A DNA stretch of 64,000 bases from Lycocorax pyrrhopterus obiensis (Eukaryota > Chordata > Aves > Passeriformes > Paradisaeidae), in contig JACSVZ010000012.1 of the NCBI GenBank assembly GCA_014706295.1, forward strand, positions 15,023,000 to 15,086,999, in the 5' to 3' direction. Made by a program: the position numbers and the translations under genes. Shown here piece after piece: positions 12,901-24,900 of this stretch. The notes under the pieces were generated by a model that was not told the origin of the DNA, made no database searches, and worked only from the letters and a program-made list of their open reading frames with translations. How positions within the stretch are numbered: the first letter of the stretch is position 1; each line of letters begins with the position of its first letter.

Positions 12901-15900
12901 TGAGGAGGAGCCTGTTGTGAGGCCCAGAGTGAGGCAGGAGAGCCCGAGGTCTCCTGACAAAGCAGCAAACGGTAAATCAGGGGTATTGCCAGCTTGTACA
13001 GAGCTGCAGGCCTGCATGGCAGCTTGGTCTGTCCCCCAAAAACAAAGAAAGATCATTATTATGGTGCAGAGAGACCCAGACACGTGCTCTGAGCTGTGAT
13101 GTGAAAGGCTGCAACGTGTTCCTCAGGAGTTTTCCCTCGGGCATGACCTTCCAAGGGAAGTCAGTATTGAGGGAAGCTCACACTGATCCCTAAAACTGCT
13201 CGTTTTTCTGGCTCTTTCCCAGCTGCTGCTTCTGGGCACACCAGAAGCCTGTCTTCAGCCTGGAGCCAGTATCATCTCTGAGTGGCACGTCCCATTAAAT
13301 CCAGCTGCAATTAAAGCTCCCAATGCCTCTATTAATAGCTGCACAGCCTCGGAGCTGCAGCGGTGCATGGCGACCTGCCAGGAGCAGGCAGCTGCCAGCG
13401 CTCAGCCCGGCAGGACTTGTTGGAAAGCCTCAGGATAAAACTGCCTCCAATGCTCCTGTGGGGCTTGGGGTTTCACAGGGATGCCCAGAGCACGAGGTGT
13501 GGGTGTCCGTAGGCTGTTTGCAGTGCGGTGTGGCTGAGTGGGAAAGGAACTGACCCAGGGAATGCTGGAGCTGTGCCAGGGAGGTTTAGGTTGGGTATCA
13601 GGGAAAGGTTCTTCCCCCAGAGGGTGCTGGGCACTGCCCAGGCTCCCCAGGGAATGAGCACGGCCCCGAGGCTGCCAGAGCTCCAGGAGCGTTTGGACAG
13701 CGCTGCCAGGGATGCCCAGGGTGGGATTGTTGAGGTGTCTGTGCAGGGCCAGGGGTTGGATTGGATGATCCCTATGGGTCCCTTCCCACTCAGGATATTC
13801 CACGTGTGACACTGCAGTCTGACTTTTGCCTCGTGTGTGTGTTCACACGTGCACAGCACCTGAATGTCAGCAAGGCCCAGCCTGGGTGCTGCTCCCAAAC
13901 CATTCCCAGGAGCAGCATCCCATAGGTGCCATCTTCTCCTTTGTGTGGCAGAACCCAGGAAGGGCACCAAAACTCCCAAGGCCCAATGTTCCATCCGCCC
14001 GGACTCCTACCGGCATTTCACTCCTCGCTTCAAGGCATCAGTGCTCCCCCAGGTGAGAGTTGTGCTGGTTACCAGGTGGAGGACAGGCATTTTGGGGCTG
14101 GGGTAGGTGGATTTTCCAAATTGTTTCCATTTTGTTCTCTGTTGGAAAGCAATTTGGGAAATATACCCCTGGGCTGATGTTCAGTGAGAAATCCTAACAT
14201 TAATTCCCTGTTCTCCTCTACATGTAACTCTTCCCAGACTAGTAAAAAGTGAGTTGTGCTCAACTCTTTTTGTGTTGCGCAAATCTGCATACATTTTTAT
14301 TCGAAAGGAGTGGAAATGGCATGTGCTATTGAGAGTGAAAGACGAGTGAGCAATGGAGTGATTCATTGTGCTCCCATATTTGTGAGCAGCTGCGTTGGCA
14401 GAGCAGGCTGGGGAAGGCAAATCCATGGAGCGTAGTGAGGAGAGACACGGCACAGCTCCTGCTCTGTTAACAAACACAGCAGGAATAAAACAGAAACTTA
14501 ACTCAGCCTTTCCCTAAGCTCTGCTGCCTAGTGCTGGGAGAACAGCTACATCCAGATTTCACCCCCAATCCTCTGCTCTGCCCCTCCACCTGGCAGCATT
14601 TTCCCCCCAGTTCTCTTCTTATTGAAATATCTGCATCCCAAGTCAGCCAAGCCCATGGGAACTCTTTCCCAGCGGGATTAGCAGCTGCTCCTCGGCTGGG
14701 CACTTGCTGCCAGCCTGTTTTGTGCCCCATCTGAAAGCATCTGTGCCTGGCTGTGCTGGGGCAGTGTCTCTTTTGTTATGGAATATTGTTAGTCTCTTCC
14801 GTTAAGGAATTGTGTGAGTATTGGCATGGATCTGTGTGGGATGTGCGTTTGAGGACACTCACTTTTTCCTCTGTGGGTGTTGATGCACCTGACCAGACCA
14901 TTCTTCCAGAGCTTATTTTAAGCCAGCATCTGTTTCTCTTGCAGAGTTTCTCATCTCCTCCAGTGGGCAGTGAGGCCCTGAAGCTGAAAGCAGTGATCGG
15001 CTACAATGGGAATGGCAGAGGGAATATGGTGTGGAACCCAGATACAGGTACACTGGGAATGCTCTGGAGTGGTGGGATGTGCTGCCAGAGAAGCTGTGGC
15101 TGCCCCTGAATCCCTGGAAGTGTCCAAGGCCGGGCTGGATGGGGCTTGGAGCAGCCTGGGATAGTGGAAGGTGTTTCTGCCCATGGCAGGGGGAACAAGA
15201 GGAGCTTTAAGGTCCCTCCCAACCCAACCCATGTGTGATTCTGTTCTGTGATTCTAGGGGTGTGTACCAAGTTATGATCTTCTGACTGTTGGGTTGGGAT
15301 CTTTGCTTGAACACAGGGGTTCTTTGCTGTTGGCAATCTTTAGTTGGTGGGGCAGACTTGGGCTCCAGGTGTTGAGCGGACAGAGCAGGAGGGAAGCTCA
15401 CAAAGCCCATCCTGCCTCCTTTCTCCAGCTAGAATGATGCCCAGCAGCTCTGCTTTACTCAGGTTAGGGAAAGTGAGATTTCACCCGGCTCCCAACCTGC
15501 TGCCGCTGAGCTGCGTCAAAGAGTCAGCTTTTACGTATTAATGAATCATAGAACTTTCCACGTGGGCTGTGGTGGGGGCTGTATGTGCAGCCTTTCCATG
15601 AAAACATCCCCTCTCCTCCCCCTCCTCTGCCAGGCTTCTTCGCCTACTCCTGTGGCTGCGTCATCGTGGTTGAAGACCTGCACTCGGGGTCCCAGAACCA
15701 CTGGCTGGGCCACGCCGAGGAGATCTCCACACTTGCCCTCAGCCACCATGCCCAGGTAGGAGAGGCTGCTGCTGCCCCAGGCCAGGGCTTGTCCCTGTCA
15801 CTTTGGAATGCCACAGCCTAAAATCCCATTTGTCTGTTCCTCCTTCTGCCTGGAGGCTATGGAAATTGTTCTGGAGTCAGCTATCTGTTGTGCTGGCTCG

Positions 15901-18900
15901 AAGTGGGCTGGACAATGTCCAGAGAAGGGAACGGAGCCAGGGAAGGGGGGGCTGGAGCACAAGTCTGATGAGGAGCTGGGAAAGGGGCTCAGCCTGGAGA
16001 AAAGGAGGCTCAGGGGGGACCTTGTGGCTCTGCACAGCTCCCTGACAGGAGGGGGCAGCTGGGGGGGGTCAGGCTCTGCTCCCAGGGAACAGGGACAGGA
16101 GGAGAGGGAACGGCCTCAGGCTGGGCCAGGGGAGGTTCAGGTTGAACATCAGGAGGAATTTCTTCATGGAAAGGGTGGCCAGGCATTGGAAGGGGCTGCC
16201 CAGGAGCAGTGAAGTCCCCATCCCTGGAGGTGTCCAAGGAGGGACTGGATGTGGCACTCAGTGCTCTGGGCTGGGGACAGGGTGGCGATCAGTCACAGGT
16301 TGGACTTGATGATCTTGGAGATCTTTTCCAACCTCAGCGATTCTGTGATTCTGTAAAGGCCACTCTCTTCCTCTGGGTGATGCTGCCTTTCCCTCCTGCC
16401 ATCAGCTGAATGGTTGTTTCTCACAGCATTCTCCATTTGCCAACACATTGCTTTAATGTGGGACTGAAAACTCCGTTAAGACTAATGAGCATTCTCTAAT
16501 TGCTTACACATTGTTCTGTTAGGTTCTTGCCTCTGCCTCAGGGAAGAAGGATGGAGACTCCCACTGTCAGATCTGCATCTGGAGCACCCAGGATGGGGCC
16601 TGCACAGCAGAGCTCTTCCACCATGAGACACAAGTCCAAGCCATGGCATTCTCCTGGGATGACAGGTTCCTTGTCACCATAGGTGAGCACGCCTGTGCCA
16701 GCAGCTGTGGGTGCAGGGGTGCACCCCAGAGCAGACAGCTCGTGGCAGGAAGGTGCTGTGAGCACCAAATAACCTGCCAGATGTGCAGCAGCCTCGTGGG
16801 TAGGAAGCTGTTCCATGGGACAGCAGGGAATGCAGCAGTTACAGCTTTCTTCTCCTGACTCACTGGAGCTTCTTAAGCCCCCTGGAAATGGTTTGTGGTT
16901 ACTATTTATAGTGTGCAAAGGGAAAAGCCTTCTTCTGGACTTGTTATTGCTGCCTAGATGGACTTGGACAGAAGTAGCCAGGCTCCCCACTGTGAGCCTC
17001 CTGCCAGGCAGCCATGCCAGCACAGGATGGACACTCAAGCTGTCTGTTTTGTTCAGGCAGGGGACATTTAAAGGACAACAAGCAATTAGGAAGCTCTTGT
17101 TTTGCCTGAGAGGGGACCTGTGGGGCAGGCAATACACTCACTCCGGGCTGATGAGGCTGCCTGTGGAAAGAAAAGCAGGCTTTGCTGGAGAGAAAGGGAG
17201 CCTTGTGCTCTTCAAGGAGCAGTGCGGGGGAGGAGCTCTCCTCCTCCAGCTCCGGTCTGGGCTGCAGGGGAGGGAAAAGCTGAACGTCTCCACAGAGCTT
17301 GTGGAGCCTGGGAAAGGCAGCAGGAGAGCACTGTCCTCCTGAGCTCTCTGGAAGCTTGGGAATTGTGCCATCACCAAGGCCAATGCCTTCTGCTCCCACC
17401 CAGCTGTGGTGGCTTCCATTGGGGTCAGCTCCCACCTCAGCTGGGACCTTGGCAAAGGTGACATCCTGTTCTTTGTCAAGACAGAGTTAGCCCTGAGTGC
17501 CCAGTGCCGCTGGAGGGTTTGTGTGGGGCATTCCTCAAGGTGTGCAGCAACTCCTGAGGATGGAGAAACAGCAGGAAAACTGCTCTGCCTGCTGCAATCC
17601 CAGCCCTGGCTGCTCCAAATGACTCCGCTGCCAGGACAAGTTTGCTACAACCTCCAGTGTGAAGTACTGGGCCAGTTCTGTCTGTCCTTAACTTGGACAA
17701 GCATCTGTCGCGTGGTGCAGCTTGTGCTGAGCACAAAAGGAGTTGTGCCCATGCCTGGAACGGTGTTTGGGACAGTCATCTCCCAGCAGCTGGATGAGGG
17801 AGTGGCACAGCTGGTGTGTGTGTGCTGTGTGGATGCTTGTGAGCATCCTGAGGCAGCAGAATTCTTCCTCCTGTCTTTCCCATTCTCCCTAGGGGACTAC
17901 AGCGACCAGACCATGGCTCTGTGGAGCACCCACACCTATGAGCTCATGCTGTCCACTCGTGTCTCAGAGCCTCTCCACGACGTGGCTTTTAGCCCAGTCT
18001 CTCACCAAGACCTGGCCTGTGTGGGGAGGGGAGCTGTGATGTTCTGGCTGTTGGAGCAGCAGGGAGCTGCTGTCAGACTCAAGGTAAACCTTCCTTTTAC
18101 GTTTTATTTTCAGCATCTCTGACTTATTTTCCAAGCTCCTGGTGAGGGCTCTGTGAGAGCTGATGGTTTCTCTCAGTGAGGTGATGCTGACTGTGCACAA
18201 GCAGCTTTTGGTTGTATTTGAGGCATTAACTGCAGGAATTGAGGGGAGGAGGATGTTTTTTTTCTCCTGATGCATCTAAGCACGTTCATTCCCTTTGACA
18301 TTCCTGGTTTTTGTGCTTTGGCAGGTTCATCGAGCCCCTGCCCCGGACGTGCTGGGGCTGGTGGAGCTGACGTCTCTCTGTTACGGTGCTGACGCTGTCC
18401 TTTACAGTGGGACCAACTCAGGCCAGATCTGTGTGTGGGACACAGAGACCAATTCCTGCTTCATGACGTGGGAGGCTGATGAGGGCGAGATCGGTGGGTG
18501 CAGCGTCAGGGCTGTAACGGGGAACTTGTTGGGAAAGAAGCCATGAGCTTGCAGACTTCCCATTTCAGCTGTGCTTGGAAAACCAGTTTGCTGTGTGGGA
18601 TGCAAGATGTGAGGGGTGGCAGTGGATCTGTGACCTGGGTTTCCTCAGGGTCCTGGGTTTCCTGGGGGGTTCATTGAATCATAGAGTCATTAAGGTTGGA
18701 AAAGGTCTCTGAGATTATCAGGTCCACCATTAAACCATGTCCCCGAACACCACATCCACAAGCTTCTTGAATCTTTCAGGGATGGTGACTCCACCACTGC
18801 TCTGGACAGCCTGTGCCAAAGCACCTCCAGACCTCTAGTCTGTAAAACAGTGTTGGGCTGTAGAACCCTCCCACTTTCCTGCCCAAATGGCTGCCAGGAG

Positions 18901-21900
18901 CACCTTTAGAATGATGACTGGGAGGAATGGACACTGACGGGTGCCCTTCATCCCCAGGTGTGCTGGTGTGTCGGCACAAGCGGCTGGTGAGCGGCAGCAA
19001 CACGAAGCGCATCCGCCTGTGGTCTGTGGCCACCGTGCCGGAGCTGAGGCTGAAAGGGCCCGATGCCAGGTAGGAGCTCGTGGCCCCTCACCTGGCAGCC
19101 CCCAGGACCTGTCTGAGAGGTGACTTTTCACAGACAGACACCACGTGCAACCACGCTGCTCCTGCTGCTCTTCATCCTTAGCTTTTCCTCTCCATCGCGT
19201 GACTGCCAATTCTTTCTGTCTGGATCTTTTCACTGAATTTTTGCCACAGGTAGCTGAACCCTCTTAATAGTGGAAGTGGGTGTTCATCATGCCTGAAGTT
19301 TGTGTCAGGGGTTTGTAGGAATTCCTTTAGGAGAATTAGGGAAAATACATTGCCTTTGTTTCTTCTCTCATGCTGTTGCATCCCCTATTTTCTTTCTTTC
19401 CTGTGAAAAGATGGCTGAAGTGCAAATCACAGAATCGTGGAGTGGTTTGGGTGGGAAGGAACCTTCAAGCCCATCTCATTCCAACCCTCCCTGCCATGGG
19501 CAGGGACACCTTCCACTATCCCAGGCTGCTCCAAGCCCAGTCCAACCTGGCCTTGGACACTGCCAGGGATCCAGGGGCAGCCACAGCTTCTCTGGGCACC
19601 CTGTGCCAGGGCCTCCCCACCCTCCCAGGGAACAATTCCTTCCCAATATCCCATCCATCCCTGCCCTCTGACAGTGGGAAGCCATTCCCCTTGTCCTGTC
19701 CCTCCATCCCTTGTCCCAAGTCCCTCTCCAGCTCTCCTGGAGCCCCTTTAGTCCCTGGAAGGGGCTCTGAGGTCTCCCAGGATGAACACCCCCAGCTCTC
19801 CCAGTCACTGTTCCGTGGACAGGAGCCCCTCATTGGACTGGGTTCACTAGAAAGTTGGATTTAAAGCAGGCAGAGTGGCTGTTCCAATGTCTGAGCCAGT
19901 CCTTCTCCTACCCTGCCTTCCTCCAGGTCTGGCTCAGTCCTGCTGGAGCACGAGATCACCCTGGATGGGACGATTGTGAGCGCAGCCTTTGACGACTCCC
20001 TGGAAATGGGCATTGTGGGCACCACGGCAGGGACCCTGTGGTACATCAACTGGGTGGAGAGCACCAGCATCCGCCTCATCAGCGGCCACAAGAACAAGGT
20101 CAGAGGGGCTGTGATGCCTTTTCCTGGTCTTAAAATCAAGAGTCAAACACAGTTAGAAGGGAAAAAGGGATTTTACCTTGGTATTTATTTTAAGGATCCT
20201 TAGGTGCACCACGCCCAGGTCGAATGCACCTCCATGCACACCACAATGCACACCCCAAAAGATCTGGTATCACATTATAGGTGTTACTAATTAGCATTTC
20301 TATCAAAGATTCCCCAATGAGAGGCTCGAGTGAGCCCCCCTCCCCAAGGAACTTTCCCCTGGATGGTTCAATCTCAGTTTACAAAATGTGTTCTGGAGAG
20401 GACCTTGGGGTCTGGGGCACGCTGATCCCTGACTACAAAGCTTCTAAAATGTTGAGTCTTCTGGCTTGACAAACAAGTCCAAGAATGTCGGCAAAAAGCA
20501 CTAAGGATGCAGAAGTTGTAAAAAGGTATAAAAGGGTTATAAAAGAAAAGGCAAAAATTCATCATGGCATCAGCTGGGCCCACTTGGAATGTTGCTGTTG
20601 CTTCAGGGTATCTTTCTGCTACAGAAGAAAAGGTTCAAATGGTAGGAGAGAAGGTATTTTATGGCAACTTGCAGTGCACCTTGCCTGGTCCTACCTTTGA
20701 GGTTAGGTTTACTGTGCACAGTGCCTGGTCCTGCTGTTGGGGTTGGGTTTATTGTTTCCCATGATTAGTAAGGTTGGAAGAGACCTTTAAGATCATCAAG
20801 TCCAAGTGCCAACCCAGCACCACCACCACATTCACCATTAAACCATGGCCCTAAGTGCCACATCCACACATTTTTTTGACCACTCTTGGGTATGGTGACT
20901 CCACCACTGCCCTGGGCAGCCTGTGCCAGTGCTTTACAACCTTTTCTGTGAAGAAATTCTTCCTAATACTCAATCTAAATCTTCCCTGGTGCAACTTGAG
21001 GCCATTTCCTGTTAGCCCAAAACCGAAGCACTGCACCTTCCTTTATGCTCCATCTCGTCTGGACGAGCAGAATCCTGGGGGATGAAGGGGCAGGGGAGCT
21101 GATGTGCTCTGAGCTGTGGCACCCACAGAGCCCCCTTTTCCCTGGAGCAGGTGACCGAGGTGTGTTTTAGTCCCGACGAGAGTCACTGTGCCACATGCGG
21201 GGAGGACGGCAGCGTGAGGATCTGGGCTCTGGGCAGCACGGAGCTGGTGGTGCAGTTCCAGGTGCTCAACCAGGTAAGTGTTTGTGGCACATCAATCCCT
21301 TCCTCTTGGCACAGGGAAGTGTCCCCTGGATCACCGGCTCTCTGCCAATTTCCTTGCAGAGCTGCCAGTGCCTGGCCTGGAAGCCTCGTCCCGTTGGGCT
21401 GTGGCCGTGTCCCGTCGAGAGCCAGCACGTGGTGGCAGGGTACAGTGATGGCACTGTCCGTGTGTTCAGCGTTTCCAGGACAGAGATGGAGCTGAAAATG
21501 CACCCCCACGCTGCTGCTCTGACAGCAATCACCTACTCCACCGATGGTGAGGCTGCCTGAGGTGGCAGTGGGGACGTGTGGCCTCGGGGAACGTGGCTTG
21601 GTGCTGCCCGGGTTTACCCTGACCTCCAGCTGCTCTGTGTCCTGGCCACCTGCCCAAAACCCTGGGGCCAGGGAGAGCAACAGAACTTGTCTCAGTGAGC
21701 TCTGGTGCCTCTGCCAGCTGAGCACGTGGTGGGTGGGACACGGGAGTGCATTGGCTGTGGGATAGCCAAGGGCTTTGGGTACAACAAACACCTTTGGTTA
21801 TGATCTACTGTGGCTCTTCTTCAGTGTGGAGCTTTAATGGGTGTCTCAGACATCTCATCATACCCAGCCCTTGACTGGGATGTTGCCAGCCTTTCACATT

Positions 21901-24900
21901 GTTTCAGGACACTGGTATCCCATAATCTTGGACCTTTCTCCGCCGGCCTTTTTCTCCTCCTACAAGAAGTGCCCCATTCTTTTCTCTTCCCTGCCAACAG
22001 GGGAAATGATCTTATCGGGGGGCAAGGATGGCATAGTGGCTGTCAGCAGCCCTCGCACTGGAATGACCATCCATGTCCTGGCTGACCACAAGGGCTCCCC
22101 CATCACCGTTCTCCAGTGCACCAGGAAGCAGGTGAGAGCTCAGCAGCGACACAGTCCCCACGTGTCACTGCACAGCTCGGGGAGGCAGCATGGTCAGCAA
22201 GTGTGCTTTGGTGTCCTTTGCTTTGCCTCTTTGGAAATCTTCCTCCAATCCCCTCCAGCAACTTGTGATGAGTTTTTCCAGGGATATATTCAGTGGAATA
22301 AAGCTCCATGTGTTGCAGGTGCAGCCCGAGTGAGGCTGTGCCTGCAGGGGGACCTTTGGTGGCAGTTGTTGATGCCCTGTTGCACACAGGTGTGACAGGA
22401 ACTGGTGCCACAGGCTCTTGGAGAGCAGCACCCCTCGGGAGCAGCCCAGGCTGTGAGCTTGCAGCCCCTGTGCCTCCCAAAAAGGCTCTTTGGCAGCCTG
22501 TGCCATTCCTCGGTGGAGCTGGGAAGACTTGGCTATGCAGCAGTGGGATGGTTTCAGCACCTCCTTTGTCCTCTTCTTCATGGAGAGGTTTTTCCTTTGC
22601 ACAGCAGAAATGGGAATAATTTTCCCTAAGCTCTCAGGCTTTAAGATCATCCACACTGCAAGGCTGTGTTTCCTGGTAATTTGAGACTGAGGAGATCCTC
22701 CTTGATTTTAGGTGAAGGACGTTTTTAGGGGGCACGTGGTATTGCAAACAACTCCCCCAGGAGATGTGCAGATCCAGAAGGGGTCCCAGGGAAGGGAACT
22801 GTCATTCAGAGCAGGGTTGGGGTTGGAAGGGGCCTTAAAAATCATCCATTTCCAGCCCCCTGCCATGGGCAGGGACACCTCCCACTATCCTAGGTTGCTC
22901 CAAGCCCCGTCCAGCCTGGCTTTGGACACTTCCAGGGATGGGGCAGCCACAAACAGAGGTTAATCCTGGCTTTGATCCCCTAAACACAAGCCCCATGTTC
23001 CCATGAGCTCCTGTCCCACTCTTTACTGTCCCCTTCCTTCCAAGCCTCTGTGCCCCCAGAGTGACAGGGTTGTGTTTGTGCTCCACAGTACCATGACTTC
23101 GGGGTGGAAGGAGGGGAGCTCTGGCTGGCCACCAGCTCCGACCGCCGGGTCAGCGTCTGGGGCTCCGACTGGCTCCAGGACAAGTGTGAGCTCCTCGACT
23201 GGCTCAGCTTCCCAGCTCCTGCTGGCCCCGAGGTGAGCATGGCTCCTGCCAGGTCCTGCCTGCTCCTGGTACGAGACTGGACACCAGCAGAGATGGAGGA
23301 GGGAGGCACAGGGCTCTGAGAGAGTGAGGGTGTGCTTAGGAGAGGCATCTCTGTTAGTCCTGTTCACAGAGTACCTTGTCAATGCACCTTTTTGGGTGTG
23401 GAAAGAGACTGGAGCAGTGCCAGACTGCCCTGGAGCACTGACTTTTAAGCATGAGGAGCCCTAAACTGCACCTGCAAAGAGCTGACAGCCCTGTGCCAGC
23501 AAAGCAGAGCCCAGGCAGCAGTGAGCACGGTGTGCAGGAGGGAGAGCTAATTATGAGCATGCTGCTAATTCTGACACTCCCGAGGAGCGTGAATATTCCG
23601 AGCCAGGAGAGTGGTGACGGCTTCCCAGAGCCAAGTACTCAGCCCTGTGTGTCCCTGCTGCTTGGCAGAAGCCTCTGGCTGCAGCCCAGGGGTAAGGTTT
23701 GGGCAGCAGGACACCTGCTAGAAAAGCAGGAGGATCTGTGTTGGAGAGGATGGAGATGGTCCCTGGTCCTGGTGACATTGGCAGGCAGAAGGGAGCTGGG
23801 TGTTTTTGGGGGGCAAGAGGCATTGCCTCAGCCTGGCTCCATACAGCAGCTGGGTTCTGTCAATATTTCTTCTGTTTATTTCCAAAAAGATGGATTTCCT
23901 CTGGAAAGAAACTCACTACAGCTCTCCCTACAGCGTGAAGGTTTGATCTTGCACCCACTACTCAAGATCTGCCTTCTGGGCCCTGTTTTCTTGTGCTAAA
24001 CTGATCCATAACCAATTCCCAGCTTCAAGCCCATGCAGCAATAATATCTCAGTGGGAATTCAACCCATTGGACCCTCATGTGACCTGCTCCTACAACACT
24101 AAACCATTTGCTTCAGGTTTCCGTGGCAGGGTGTGGTTGTTCCCTGCTTTCCCTGAGCCTGTCTGAGATGGGAATGCAAGAGGGAGGAAGCAGCCTCCAC
24201 CATACTAATGTCCCACTGCTCAAACGCTCACAGCCCTAGTGTCTCTCTCTGCTCTCCTTTTATTTCTCATTGGTTGAAATAAGAGAATCCAGCCTCAGTT
24301 TTGTTGCCTTTGGTTTCCCTCACCAGGGTCTCGACAGCCTCCCACCCAGCCTGGCCGCGTTCTGCCCTTGGGAACACGGTGTCCTGGTCTACGTGGGCTT
24401 TGGGATGCAGAAAGAAGCTTTGTTCTACAGCCTGAGGAAGAAGCAGGTACCTGTCCCCTGCCACGGGCAGTGGGGGCTGGCAGTGCTGCCCTGTGTGTTA
24501 CCCTCAGTCACAGGGGTGGGGTGGGCTCAGGCAGCTGCTCAGAGAACAGATTTTCATCTTGGGAACTCCGGAGTCTGGCCCAGGTGAGCAGCAGAGCCCT
24601 GCCCCTGCCTCAGGCTGCATCCAGGCAGGCAGCCAGTCCCTGATGCCACTGGAGGGAAGGCGGCTGCTTCCAGGAGCATTAACACTCTCCCCATTGTCTC
24701 CTGGTTGCCTGGGGCAGCTCTCTGAGCTGAGCACCCTCAGCCTCCTCATTACCCTCCTTAGGGCTGTGGCTGCACAGCTCTGGGCACTGCCTTCCCCCTC
24801 TGAGCTGTCGGTGTTTCTCTTGCCGGGCTGCAGGTGCTCAGGAAGATCTCCCTGCCAGCCTTTGCCACGTCCCTCAGCCTGTCCCCAGCCGCACCTTTCA

